DNA from: DAIOEK01 sp963708715
GTDB lineage: Bacteria > Chloroflexota > Anaerolineae > Anaerolineales > Anaerolineaceae
Length of the DNA: 64,000 nt
Direction of reading: 5' to 3'
NCBI GenBank assembly: GCA_963708715.1
Contig: CAVPSU010000001.1
Coordinates: 868,001-932,000 of the forward strand
Position 1 is the first letter of the stretch, and each line of letters begins with the position of its first letter. The notes beneath the pieces are model-generated. The model made no database searches. It was not told where the DNA came from and saw only the letters and a program-made list of their open reading frames with translations. The position numbers and the translations under genes were made by a program. Below, piece after piece: positions 44,562-53,278 of this stretch.

Positions 44562-44593
44562 CTTAACTCCATGATATTCTGTGAGTAATAGCT

Positions 44594-45913
44594 TTATTGA
44601 CGTCGGACGATCAACTTTAATCCCTGTATCCGTACTACTTTCACGCGCTCTCCCGATCCTATTTCCGAGCCGTCATCCGATTCAGCTGTCCACAATTCGC
44701 CTTCCATCTGGACACTGCCTTCAGGAACGAGTGCCTCTTTCACTACACCCACTTTGCCTCCCATTGATTCCTTCCCCATCCGGATGGGAGTCCGTTGGGC
44801 GCGGATGGCATAACCGACGATGATCAGGAAGGTAAGCGCCGTAAAGATCGCAGTGCCGATCACCAGGGGGACATTCACTCGGAAGAACGATGGAACAGTG
44901 GCGGAATTGAAAAGGACCAGAGCTCCGACTACAAAGCTGGCGGTACCAGCCACGGTTAATGCGCCATGGGTTGGTGCTTTAACTTCAACGATGAACAAAA
45001 TGAATGCCATCAGAATAAACAAAATTCCAAACCAGTTCACTGGGAGGATGCCAAGCCCGTAGACAGCCAATGCCAGGCTTACCGCGCCGATAAATCCAGC
45101 CACCCAACCACCCGGACTTGATAGTTCGATCAGAATTGCCTGCACTCCGACGGTGAGTAATAAAAAGACGATATTGGGGTTAGTGAGGGTCCCCAACAAT
45201 TGTTCAATAAAGGAGGTCGGCAGGTCGCGTGTGGCAATCCCCGAGGTATGCAAAACAACCGGTGTATCCAAAACGGTGACAGTAAATCCGTCCAGCTTTT
45301 GGAGCAATTCTTCGGTGTTGTTTGCCGTGAAATCCACCAAACCAATTTTGATAGCCTCATCTACCGAGAGCGCACGAGCGTTTTCAACCATCTCTTGTGC
45401 AATCTTAATTGCTTCTGGCGGGCGGTTGGCAGTGATGGACCTGACGGTTGCCATGAGTGCTTCTTTTGCTTTGGCTTCCATTGTCGCGCCAATATCCTCA
45501 CCCTGTGATCCGACCGGAGAGGCAGCCCCAATGATCGTCTCGGGAGCCATAGCAGAAGCATGTCCCGCGAGCGTTATTAAAGCACCAGCGCTGGCAGCCA
45601 TCGATCCACGCGGAGAGATGTAAACGACAACCGGAACACGGCTGCCACGGATCACTTGAACCAGGCGGTTCATCAAATCGATCTGTCCACCGGGAGTATT
45701 GAGCTGGAAAATCAAAACTTCAGCATTGGTCTGCTCAGCCACTGCGATTCCACGCACCAGGTATTGTTCCATCGAAGGCGTCAACGCCCCGGATGCAGTG
45801 AGAATCAGCGCGGTCTTAGTTCCATCCTGGGCAGAGACAGGTAGGATCGTGAAGAGGTATATCAACAACCAGGATAACCCAACAGTTAATCGAAGGATTG
45901 ATTTGATTCGCAT
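44594..45913 (-). CDS. NfeD-like membrane serine protease (ClpP class)
   Basis: A 439-residue protein of the long NfeD type. After a signal peptide (ending near VSAQ) comes a ClpP-like domain with LNTPGGQIDLMNRLV and PRGSMAASAG; the Ser in AASAG (about 108) is the likely nucleophile. Four to five membrane helices follow, then an OB-fold NfeD domain at the C-terminus (LVPEGSVQMEGELWTA). Members cleave membrane-associated proteins, often acting with stomatins; none is nearby. The start is at 45913 with AAAGG upstream; a TATAAT overlaps the next upstream ATG. Confidence 0.85.
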   Translation of the reverse strand: MRIKSILRLTVGLSWLLIYLFTILPVSAQDGTKTALILTASGALTPSMEQYLVRGIAVAEQTNAEVLIFQLNTPGGQIDLMNRLVQVIRGSRVPVVVYISPRGSMAASAGALITLAGHASAMAPETIIGAASPVGSQGEDIGATMEAKAKEALMATVRSITANRPPEAIKIAQEMVENARALSVDEAIKIGLVDFTANNTEELLQKLDGFTVTVLDTPVVLHTSGIATRDLPTSFIEQLLGTLTNPNIVFLLLTVGVQAILIELSSPGGWVAGFIGAVSLALAVYGLGILPVNWFGILFILMAFILFIVEVKAPTHGALTVAGTASFVVGALVLFNSATVPSFFRVNVPLVIGTAIFTALTFLIIVGYAIRAQRTPIRMGKESMGGKVGVVKEALVPEGSVQMEGELWTAESDDGSEIGSGERVKVVRIQGLKLIVRRQ

Positions 45914-46030
45914 AATTGCCTTTGATTTCATTATAGATCAATATGGGAACGATGCCAGAAAGTGTCTAGCGCGAAGCTGTTATACATTGTTCACGTCAAG
46001 CGTGAAAACGAGGTTTTAAGTGCCTTGCTT

Positions 46031-47119
46031 CTACTGAACACACTTATTTTCGATGATCGTAAAATCAGTCAAATTTCGGGTGTCCGAATAGTAGCTAACA
46101 TCATCCAGAAGTGGATAATCAGTTCCAAAGTATTGATTCAGGATAACCCGGAATGAGTTGACCGGTGAAATTCCCGGATATAGCCGGCTGTTATCCTGGT
46201 CGGGCAGGTAATAGGCGTTCAAAATATCGAAGAGATGGTCGGGCGTATTGCTCAGGAAAGGTCCGTGATCTCCCTGCAGGATAATGATAGGTGGAATTCT
46301 GGATTTATCGAGAATTTTTGTGATGATACTTTCCATCTTTTGGTTGGAGTAGATAATCGATTCACGATACAACCTGGTTTGTGCGCCCATACTCGCCAGG
46401 GTCGGTATCGTTTTTTCTTCCAGCGATCGTTGCTCCGGAGTTAAAGAATAAAAAAACGGTGGGTGGGTGGTATTGATGTGGGCGTAAACAAACTTCGGTC
46501 CTTCCATTTCAGGAATTTTTGGCAACTGAGAGTAGATATGTTCCATCATATCTTGCTTAACGGTTGACTCAATCTTATCTTCGGATATTCCATTAAGCTC
46601 CAGGATCGCTGTCACAAGAGTTGTCCGCAAATACATGAGTTCAAAAGCATTGGGAGGAGCTTTGAACATGGATTCGATATCCCAGCTCCTGCTCCCGTGA
46701 AAATAATACTCCGCGTCAGCAATGTCGGTAAAATCGTAACCCGTTTCAAAAGCCACCATCTGATATCCGGATCGAGCCAGGGTATCCCTCAACAAGCTGT
46801 GTTTGATCAATGGAACCGGACGGGCCGGTTTTCCATCTTTCGTCAGTTTGTCCAGATAATCCAGGTTGAAGGTGGTTGAGATTGAAAACCAGGTGTGGTT
46901 GTAATTGCTCTGGCTGCAATTTGCAATATAAAATCCCTTTGATTTCAGGAATTGGATGAATTCCGAATTGTCATAGCGATACAAATCCTCGAGCAGATCG
47001 CTGCGGGCGTATGAATCCAAAACCAGGTAGTAAATATCCGGGAGTTGGGCGGTATTCCCGGCAGGCTGTATCTGTAGAGGCGCAGGTTGCGCTTTCGGTG
47101 TAGCATCCGTTTGATTCAA
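46031..47119 (-). CDS. Alkaline-phosphatase superfamily (sulfatase-like) domain, separated from its membrane part by an in-frame TAG
   Basis: A 362-residue soluble domain. LPDIYYLVLDSYARSDLLED is the first metal-binding strand, and ILQGDHGPFL is the conserved GDHG metal site of phosphatase/sulfatase enzymes that work on envelope polymers. The gene is in the same frame as the membrane gene upstream, separated only by one TAG at complement 47135-47137. The first possible start here is a TTG at 47119 with a weak GGGAG far upstream. Either this is an interrupted gene or the domain is now translated alone without its anchor. Confidence 0.75.
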   Translation of the reverse strand: MNQTDATPKAQPAPLQIQPAGNTAQLPDIYYLVLDSYARSDLLEDLYRYDNSEFIQFLKSKGFYIANCSQSNYNHTWFSISTTFNLDYLDKLTKDGKPARPVPLIKHSLLRDTLARSGYQMVAFETGYDFTDIADAEYYFHGSRSWDIESMFKAPPNAFELMYLRTTLVTAILELNGISEDKIESTVKQDMMEHIYSQLPKIPEMEGPKFVYAHINTTHPPFFYSLTPEQRSLEEKTIPTLASMGAQTRLYRESIIYSNQKMESIITKILDKSRIPPIIILQGDHGPFLSNTPDHLFDILNAYYLPDQDNSRLYPGISPVNSFRVILNQYFGTDYPLLDDVSYYSDTRNLTDFTIIENKCVQ

Positions 47120-47134
47120 AAAATGGATGGCTCC

Positions 47135-47572
47135 CTAAATCAAAGGCATAAGAAGAAGTACGACCGAAATCTGATTTAGAATCACGGTTATTCGGTCCGT
47201 TCGTACAGGTAATTTATTTATGATCCAGACTCCAACCAAGGCTAACAGAACCCAGACAATCAATAGATAACGATGGCGGCCAATTACCCAAGCCCCAAGG
47301 GATAGGGATTCGATGTTCAGGTATAGATGACCATAGGAGGTGAACAGGATCGCCCACCAGGCAGTAAGGATGCCCGCCTGGTGTAATGACTTCATCCAGA
47401 TCCTGTTGATTCCAAAAACGATCACTCCCAACACCAGCAAAATAAGCAGTGGGCGGATGATTGCATAAGGATTCGCCTGTCCCAGGTTGGCTGCGCCGAA
47501 GGCTAGTAATGGAAAGACCCAGAATAGGACTGAGAAAAATGGAAAAGCAGGTTTCAGGGGATGGCTCTGCAT
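47135..47572 (-). CDS. Membrane anchor part of the interrupted phosphatase
   Basis: A 145-residue protein made of five membrane helices that stops at a TAG. The frame continues without another stop into the phosphatase domain (residues after the TAG read GAIHFLNQTDATP). Related envelope enzymes have exactly this order, membrane helices then a soluble domain, in one chain. It is therefore best read as the N-terminal part of one gene with a point nonsense mutation. Confidence 0.65.
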   Translation of the reverse strand: MQSHPLKPAFPFFSVLFWVFPLLAFGAANLGQANPYAIIRPLLILLVLGVIVFGINRIWMKSLHQAGILTAWWAILFTSYGHLYLNIESLSLGAWVIGRHRYLLIVWVLLALVGVWIINKLPVRTDRITVILNQISVVLLLMPLI

Positions 47573-47603
47573 ACCACTCGAATCTTAACATATTTTCCGC
47601 GAC

Positions 47604-47723
47604 ATGAAGGAATATATTACATCTTTCAGACTTGATGAGAATGCTGATCGAGAAAGATATGCTGGCGTAGTCTTTGACCAGGGAATCTACGCATGGGTAG
47701 TATCTCCAGGCGGTGGAAAATGA
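47604..47723 (+). CDS. Possible 39-residue protein
   Basis: A short frame from ATG 47604 to TGA 47723, beginning MKEYITSFRLDENADRERYA. Composition looks protein-like, but there is no clear ribosome-binding site and no known family. It may be chance. Confidence 0.25.
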   Translation: MKEYITSFRLDENADRERYAGVVFDQGIYAWVVSPGGGK

Positions 47724-47778
47724 CGAAAAAGCCAGGCTATTTCATCACTCTGGTTTAATAATCCAGATATCCGATACA

Positions 47779-48150
47779 ATGATTGGAATGAAAGAATTGG
47801 ATGATTACTTCTTTGGATATCCTTTTTCACGTACGGTATTCGATATGCTGAGATCCTATTGCGTTTCCCAGGGGACATTTGAACTCCGGGTTGCGAAGAG
47901 CCAAGTCGCCTTCCGGCATCAGAAGAATTTCCTACTAGTCTGGATCCCTGCAATTTACCTGATGGGGAAAACTGCACCGCTAGTAATGACGGTTTCCTAT
48001 AATTCTCCGGATCCATCTCTGCGCTGGAAAGAGATCATTAATGTTTCGCTTGGTAGGTACACCCATCACCTTGAATTGTTCACCGTGGATGAGGTTGATG
48101 CAGAAGTGAAAAATTGGATTAAAAAAGCCTGGCATGAGGGGAAGATCTAA
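47779..48150 (+). CDS. DUF5655-like protein
   Basis: A protein of about 123 residues. MKELDDYFFGYPFSRTVFDML, then FELRVAKSQVAFRHQK, and the C-terminal FTVDEVDAEVKNWIKKAW, fit DUF5655 domain proteins of unknown role. The start is ambiguous: ATG 47779 or 47788; an upstream GTG at 47713 adds a segment not seen in relatives. No promoter or ribosome-binding site is clear. Confidence 0.65.
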   Translation: MIGMKELDDYFFGYPFSRTVFDMLRSYCVSQGTFELRVAKSQVAFRHQKNFLLVWIPAIYLMGKTAPLVMTVSYNSPDPSLRWKEIINVSLGRYTHHLELFTVDEVDAEVKNWIKKAWHEGKI

Positions 48151-48217
48151 CTTACGTCCTATTCTCTCTTAATTTCTTTTCAAGAGCTAAGATGAGTTAT
48201 CATTAGCTCCCTTGAGG

Positions 48218-48685
48218 ATGAACAGCTCTTACCCACCAGGTTTTGTGATCGAATTGCGTCCGGTTACCAAAGATAATTGGCGATCTGTCTACGCGTTACA
48301 GATCGCCCTGACACAAAAGAAATTTGTCGCCGACCCTGCCTATTATCTGAATCTCTGTCAATATGGTGGACTCTGGCACCCTTTGGCTGCCTATCGGGGG
48401 GGGGAATTGATCGGTTTTCTGATGTGGGCTTTAGACGATTCAGATGACAGCTGTTGACCGGGCGGCATTATGATTGACCGGCGATACCAGGGAAAGGGGT
48501 ACGGAAAGCAAACTATTCAAGTAGCCATTGAACAATTATCTGAAAATCAAGGCTTACTACAATTTGCCCTGTCTACCTCACCGTCCAATACGATCGCCAG
48601 AGACTTATATCTCTCATTGGGCTTCAAAGAGACAAGCGAAATGGAAGACAAAGAAGCAGTGTCCAGACTTGAAAATGAAAGCTAA
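48218..48685 (+). pseudogene. GNAT acetyltransferase broken by one TGA
   Basis: A GNAT frame of 155 codons with one in-frame TGA at 48455-48457. Before it: VIELRPVTKDNWRSVYALQ and LIGFLMWALDD. After it: PGGIMIDRRYQGKGYGKQTI, the acetyl-CoA binding motif A. Both parts are in the same frame. In relatives a Trp usually stands just before this block, so TGG changed to TGA is the likely event. The stop codon overlaps the left target duplication of the adjacent insertion sequence. Confidence 0.85.
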
Positions 48686-48692
48686 GAGTTAT
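48678..48692. repeat. Left target-site duplication of the insertion sequence
   Basis: AAAGCTAAGAGTTAT, matching the copy at 50080-50094 at 14 of 15 bases. It overlaps the stop codon of the broken GNAT gene. Confidence 0.8.
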
Positions 48693-50079
48693 TGTCAAGG
48701 CAATTTAGAAATGTCCTAAACCTGGCTAAATAGAAAGGTCCTAATCATCTAGAGAGAGAAGAGGAGAGTTATTCAGTTTTCTGCCATAAGCTCGCCAGGG
48801 GTGGTTGACAGGCGGGATATAAACCTCGTGATCAATCGATTTTGTAGAGACGATCTTGGGTCTTTTAGGTTGTATCTGAACGACTTTCAGGGAGAGAGAC
48901 TGGTGATTCAGGAAGGCAGAAACAGCGCCGGAATCATCTTGCAAGATCAGGACCTCGCGGCCAGTGAGATGTTTGGGAGGACGGGTAGTGATGATCTGGT
49001 AAATAACATGATCGAACTGGATCTGGAGGTCTTTTGAAATGATACGGAAATCATGAACAGAGAAGAGGAACTCAAGGTCGATGGAGGGGTTCAGGGGAAG
49101 ATGGGCATCACCAGTTGAACGGGGAAGAACAGCAAATTTGTGGTTATAGGATTGAATGAAATCAGAAAGATAGACATTTGCTTCCTGATAGGAACAGATG
49201 GAACGTAACCGCAGTTCCTTGACAAGGCGATCCTGAAAGGTCTGATTAGCACGTTCCACCCGACCTTTAGCCTGAGGTGAATTGGCACAGATGAGCTCGA
49301 TACCCAGGGAAGTGAGGGCACGATTGAATTGAGTAATGGCCTCCTTGTGGAGACTGGTCTTCGAATTAACCCGGAAAACACTGAATTTGTCGCTGTAAAA
49401 AGCCACTGGCAGACCTACAGAGCGGAAATAGGACTTGCATAGCCTGGCGTAGGCAAAGAAGCTCTCATGCCCGACAAATTGGGCTGCCAGGATTTCGCTG
49501 GTGGCATCGTCCACGAACAGCAACAGGCAGGCTTTTGGACCTCGTTTTTCCAACCAGGCATGGTAGGAGCCATCCATCTGTACCAATTCCCCACGCCGGA
49601 AACGGCGCTCCCTTTGTGGATGGGCTTTTTTCCTTTTGATCTTGGGATGATGGATCCCCTCTTCGATCATGATCTGACGCAGTGTCTCTTTGCAGACTAC
49701 AATCCCTTTGTATTCTTCCAGTTTCTCCTTCATCAGGGTAGGACCAAAATCATGGTAGATAGGATTCCGGATGAACTCTTGGATGTCCTGTTGCTTCCTT
49801 TCATCGAGTTTCCGGTTTCCGGGCTTCCCGCGATGTCCGGATACCAGGCCTGTAGCTCCTCGTTTCAGGTATTTGGATATCAACCGCCTGATGTGCCTTT
49901 CACTGATCCCCAGTTTTCTTGCTCCCTCTCTCTGCGTTATCCGCTTGTCTAGCGCCTGTTCTATGATCGTTTTTCGTATCAGCTCTTCTTCCGTCATTGT
50001 GATTGTCCATTTCATGGTTTTGTCCTCATTAGGACATTTTAATTTAGCCAGAATAGGACTCTATCATTTAGCCACTACA
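48693..50079 (-). mobile_element. Complete IS1202-like insertion sequence, 1387 bp
   Basis: Ends TGT...ACA: left TGTCAAGGC, right (reversed) TGTAGTGGC. Inside each end the same blocks occur at nearly the same distance: GTCCTA at offset 20, CTGGCTAAAT at 28-29 and GTCCTAAT at 44-45. A single transposase gene fills it. A 15-bp direct repeat with one mismatch flanks it. Long target duplications with TGT ends fit the IS1202 family (formerly in ISNCY), probably its group with 15-18 bp duplications. Confidence 0.88.
48741..50015 (-). CDS. Transposase (DDE, IS1202-like)
   Basis: A 424-residue transposase. An N-terminal helix-turn-helix (ITQREGARKLGISERHIRRL) is followed by an RNase-H-like integrase core: QMDGSYHAWLE (first Asp), AFYSDKFSVF (second Asp) and QAKGRVERANQTF (Glu). 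The frame is intact, so the element may be active. The stop codon lies within the inner left-end repeat. GAGG lies about ten bases before the ATG. Confidence 0.92.
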   Translation of the reverse strand: MKWTITMTEEELIRKTIIEQALDKRITQREGARKLGISERHIRRLISKYLKRGATGLVSGHRGKPGNRKLDERKQQDIQEFIRNPIYHDFGPTLMKEKLEEYKGIVVCKETLRQIMIEEGIHHPKIKRKKAHPQRERRFRRGELVQMDGSYHAWLEKRGPKACLLLFVDDATSEILAAQFVGHESFFAYARLCKSYFRSVGLPVAFYSDKFSVFRVNSKTSLHKEAITQFNRALTSLGIELICANSPQAKGRVERANQTFQDRLVKELRLRSICSYQEANVYLSDFIQSYNHKFAVLPRSTGDAHLPLNPSIDLEFLFSVHDFRIISKDLQIQFDHVIYQIITTRPPKHLTGREVLILQDDSGAVSAFLNHQSLSLKVVQIQPKRPKIVSTKSIDHEVYIPPVNHPWRAYGRKLNNSPLLSLDD

Positions 50080-50094
50080 AAAGCTAAGAGTCAT
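50080..50094. repeat. Right target-site duplication of the insertion sequence
   Basis: AAAGCTAAGAGTCAT, one mismatch (T to C at position 13) from the left copy. It ends one base before the -35 box of rplS. Confidence 0.8.
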
Positions 50095-50095
50095 C

Positions 50096-50124
50096 TTGCA
50101 GCCTGTTAGACTCTGTGATATACT
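50096..50124 (+). promoter_or_regulatory. Probable rplS promoter
   Basis: TTGCAG (50096-50101), 17 bases, TATACT (50119-50124). The insertion sequence's right duplication ends at 50094, immediately upstream. Confidence 0.5.
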
Positions 50125-50175
50125 TTTTCTTCGCGCCTAATGGCGTACATTGTTTGTATCGTAAGGATGATAATA

Positions 50176-50526
50176 ATGGCTGATTTGATGACCGCAGTAC
50201 AGGCACCTGCAAATGAAAAAATCCCGGCGCTCCGCCCCGGTGATACAGTTAGTGTCCATGTCAAAATCAAAGAAGGTACCCGCGAACGTATTCAGGAATT
50301 CAAGGGCACCATCCTCTACACATCCAAAAGCGGAAACAACGCTACGTTTACAGTCCGGCGTGTTGCCAGCAACGGGATCGGTGTGGAACGGACCTTCCTG
50401 CTGCACTCCCCCCGGATCGACAAGGTCGTGGTGGAACGACACAATGTAGTACGGCGCGCGCGGATGTATTTCCTCCGCAACCGGACCGGCAAGAGCGCGC
50501 GGCTCAAGCAGAAATTCAACGTTTAA
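50176..50526 (+). CDS. rplS: 50S ribosomal protein L19
   Basis: A 116-residue ribosomal protein placed at the 30S-50S interface. IPALRPGDTVSVHVKIKEG, then RERIQEFKGTIL, and the C-terminal RARMYFLRNRTGKSARLK are the L19 signature. ATG 50176 follows AAGGATG; upstream in-frame codons lie in the leader. It stands alone, without trmD or rimM, and a strong terminator follows. Confidence 0.95.
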   Translation: MADLMTAVQAPANEKIPALRPGDTVSVHVKIKEGTRERIQEFKGTILYTSKSGNNATFTVRRVASNGIGVERTFLLHSPRIDKVVVERHNVVRRARMYFLRNRTGKSARLKQKFNV

Positions 50527-50545
50527 TATCTTTCATTAAACCGAC

Positions 50546-50578
50546 AGGGTGCAACCAGTACTGGTTGCACCCTTTTTG
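50546..50578 (+). terminator. Terminator after rplS
   Basis: AGGGTGCAACCAG (50546-50558) pairs with CTGGTTGCACCCT (50561-50573), then TTTTT. Strong and well placed. Confidence 0.88.
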
Positions 50579-50601
50579 TTTACCAGTTACAATTCGCAGA
50601 T

Positions 50602-51333
50602 ATGAATAAACCGCTTATTGGAATTACTGCTCCTCCCGGAAGACTGGAAGTTCTTCTCCAAAAATCATACATGCAGGCATATATTGCTGCCATAAAAACC
50701 GCTGGGGGTATACCTAAGCTGATACCCATCGAGGATCATAAAATCAATTCATCTGAAGTAATTAACAATCTGGATGGTTTGCTTTTATCCGGCGGCGGGG
50801 ATGTGGATCCAATCCGGTATGGCGGTGAACCATATCCTCATTTACAGCATGTCTCCACCGAGCGCGATGATCTCGAATTCGGCTTATTGGAAGCGACTAT
50901 CCAACAAGGTACTCCATTCCTGGGTATCTGCCGTGGTTGCCAGGTCGTCAATGTCGCTCTGGGCGGCAGTCTGTACACCGACCTGCCAGAACAATTTGGT
51001 CTCACCTTCAACCACAGCGCACCGGATTCCTTTCCAAAGGATCATCTTATGCATCCGATCCACTGCCTTCCTGCTTTCTTTCTGGCTGATCAACATTCGC
51101 AAACGGAAGGTCGGGTCAACTCACGCCACCACCAGGGTATCCGGGTTCTTGCAAAAGGGTTGGACATTATGGCGGTTGCGCCAGATGGATTGATCGAAGC
51201 TATTCGATTGCCAAATCACCCCTTCGGATATGCTGTTCAATGGCATCCGGAAAACCTGCCTCACGATCCTTTTTCGGTCGAACTCTTCCGCGCTTTTGTC
51301 AGATCGACATCACGAGATAAATCTAATGGATAA
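50602..51333 (+). CDS. Class I glutamine amidotransferase-like hydrolase (PuuD-like)
   Basis: A 243-residue enzyme of the peptidase C26 type. The nucleophile is in PFLGICRGCQVVNVALGG, and the His/Glu pair in YAVQWHPENL. PuuD cleaves gamma-glutamyl-GABA in putrescine breakdown, but no other puu gene is near, so the substrate is not certain. It overlaps murI by 8 bases. Confidence 0.85.
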   Translation: MNKPLIGITAPPGRLEVLLQKSYMQAYIAAIKTAGGIPKLIPIEDHKINSSEVINNLDGLLLSGGGDVDPIRYGGEPYPHLQHVSTERDDLEFGLLEATIQQGTPFLGICRGCQVVNVALGGSLYTDLPEQFGLTFNHSAPDSFPKDHLMHPIHCLPAFFLADQHSQTEGRVNSRHHQGIRVLAKGLDIMAVAPDGLIEAIRLPNHPFGYAVQWHPENLPHDPFSVELFRAFVRSTSRDKSNG

Positions 51334-52159
51334 AGGCAATCCTGCAATACCGATTGGCGTTTTTGACTCCGGTGTTGGAGGTTTATCAGTCCTGCGCGAG
51401 ATCCATCGACAGCATCCATCCGTGCCGGTGGTATATTTTGCAGATCAAGCCCATGTACCATACGGTCCACGCCCGCTCGAAGAGGTGAGACAATTTTCCG
51501 CTGGTATCACCCGATTTCTAGTATCCCAAGAATGCCGATTGATTGTCGTTGCCTGTAATGCAGCCTCTGCGGCGGCTTTACATTTTTTGCGTACTGAATT
51601 TCCTGATATTCCAATGGTCGGCATGGAACCTGCGGTTAAACCTGCAGCTGAAACAACCCAGACTGGAGTCGTTGGAGTTCTGGCTACCCCCGCTACTTTC
51701 CAGGGAGCCTTGTACGCTTCCGTGATCGAACGGTTTGCATCTGGTGTGAAGATCCTGCAAGACACCTGTCCGGGTCTGGTTGGACAAATTGAAGCGGGTA
51801 AACTGGACGATCCAAAAACTGAAGAAATCCTGCGGAAAGCTCTGGATCCCATGCTAGCCCAGGGTATTGATAAAGTAGTGCTGGGCTGCACTCACTATCC
51901 GTTTGTCATTCCTCAAATTCAGCGAATAACCGGTGCGGAAGTGCGGGTGATCGATCCAGCTCCGGCAATAGCCCGTCAAACAGGCAAGCTGTTATTAGAG
52001 CGAGGATGGTTGCCTGAAGATGGAAGGAAAGCAAAAACAACATACTTCACATCGGGACCATCATTCCAATTCCAATCTGCTCTTCAAAATCTGCTAGGTT
52101 TGAATGAGGATGTTCATACCTTATTCTGGCATGAACAAAAAGAATTGCGGCTGTCTTAA
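51326..52159 (+). CDS. murI: Glutamate racemase
   Basis: Makes D-glutamate for peptidoglycan. IGVFDSGVGGLSVLREI is the family start, VVACNAASAAAL carries the first catalytic Cys and VLGCTHYPFV the second. About 277 residues, normal length. ATG 51326 lies inside the end of the preceding gene; an upstream in-frame start at 51230 would overlap it by 100 bases and is rejected. Confidence 0.93.
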   Translation: MDKGNPAIPIGVFDSGVGGLSVLREIHRQHPSVPVVYFADQAHVPYGPRPLEEVRQFSAGITRFLVSQECRLIVVACNAASAAALHFLRTEFPDIPMVGMEPAVKPAAETTQTGVVGVLATPATFQGALYASVIERFASGVKILQDTCPGLVGQIEAGKLDDPKTEEILRKALDPMLAQGIDKVVLGCTHYPFVIPQIQRITGAEVRVIDPAPAIARQTGKLLLERGWLPEDGRKAKTTYFTSGPSFQFQSALQNLLGLNEDVHTLFWHEQKELRLS

Positions 52160-52209
52160 AGGACACCGCAATCCAACTCTTTCCCCTACTACTAATAGCA
52201 AACTAAGGC

Positions 52210-52827
52210 TTATTCATCTGCCGGATGAATATTGATCCACGCCAGGTCATGCGCGTTGACTGGAATATCTTTCATCTCGCGATATATCAAGTTGACTGGT
52301 GGCCATCCAAGCGCATTTTTTAATTGCGCAAAGATACTTAAATAACTATCTGTGATCCGGCGATCCCAATTCAATTCAAACCTGTTTACCACAGACAAAA
52401 TTTGGTCCAGATGCTCACCTTCGATCTCACAAAACACACCGATCGGTAACTCATCCAGGACCACTTCCGTACCATCCAAAACCCAGGTGGTGCGATATTT
52501 TTCATATATCATGATCACCTCATAACCCAAGGCCTCCATGATCCGGCGAGTGGTATCAAAATCACTCACTTCCACTTCCAGTTCGGTTCGAGATGTGATC
52601 TGTTGACTCAAATCTGCAGGTCCTTTGTAGGTGAGCCGGACACGTTCATCTTTCCGTAACCTGAGTGCTTGACCTGCGTCTGACAATGTCTTTTTAGGTG
52701 TGTCAAACCTAAGATTCCATTCTGCAACGCGGGGATGAGTCAGTGTCCCACCCACTTGTTTCATCTTTTCAAGGAACATTTCCGGATTGGATAAATAAAA
52801 CTTTATTTCTCTTTCCTGATCACTCAT
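52210..52827 (-). CDS. CYTH domain protein (CyaB/ThTPase fold)
   Basis: A 205-residue protein. EREIKFYL at the N-terminus is the ExExK signature of the CYTH tunnel fold, with alternating charged residues in RLRKDERVRLTYKG, ELEVEV and EIEGEHLD. Members hydrolyse triphosphates or act as class IV adenylate cyclases. Its start overlaps the stop of the upstream membrane protein gene by 8 bases, so the two are co-translated. Confidence 0.85.
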   Translation of the reverse strand: MSDQEREIKFYLSNPEMFLEKMKQVGGTLTHPRVAEWNLRFDTPKKTLSDAGQALRLRKDERVRLTYKGPADLSQQITSRTELEVEVSDFDTTRRIMEALGYEVIMIYEKYRTTWVLDGTEVVLDELPIGVFCEIEGEHLDQILSVVNRFELNWDRRITDSYLSIFAQLKNALGWPPVNLIYREMKDIPVNAHDLAWINIHPADE

Positions 52828-53278
52828 ATGCTTTCCTCCGGAAATAAGCGGAACTTATTGGAGACATGACACCATACACGATGATCCAACCAACCAATAG
52901 ATTCAGTAAGGCGAAGAATGGCCAACCTACTTTATTGGCAGGATTATTTACGACGATCAAGCGGTCGATCCAAAAACCGGCAGAAAATAAAACAAACCAA
53001 ATGGTTGTCGCTATCCCGCCAATTCTGCTACCAAACCAAATAAATCCACTGATCAAAATCGACCCGAGACCCCAAATAAAACTGGCGTTGAGCTCAAACC
53101 AGAGAATAGCGGGTCCAATGAGTGCCCAATTGTTTTGCCAATGGACAATGAGCCATCCGAACCGGTACAAGCCTGCCAGGCTATGAAGAAAAAAGAGAAA
53201 TGCAATCAACCACAGGCGTCTTGGACGCCTGACATTCAGTCTCTTCTTGTTCTCCTCGACCACATCGCTGGAATTCAT
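52820..53278 (-). CDS. Small membrane protein of unknown function
   Basis: A 152-residue protein with a basic N-terminus (RLNVRRPRRLW) and four membrane helices. It is not assigned to a family. It overlaps the CYTH gene downstream, suggesting a joint role, but nothing more can be said. Confidence 0.6.
   Translation of the reverse strand: MNSSDVVEENKKRLNVRRPRRLWLIAFLFFLHSLAGLYRFGWLIVHWQNNWALIGPAILWFELNASFIWGLGSILISGFIWFGSRIGGIATTIWFVLFSAGFWIDRLIVVNNPANKVGWPFFALLNLLVGWIIVYGVMSPISSAYFRRKAYE

Noticed and set aside
47135..48457. UGA or UAG reassigned as a sense codon
   Set aside because: TGA and TAG end many clear genes here, including ATGA overlaps in sbcD-sbcC and nuoG-nuoH, so single mutations are the simpler reading.
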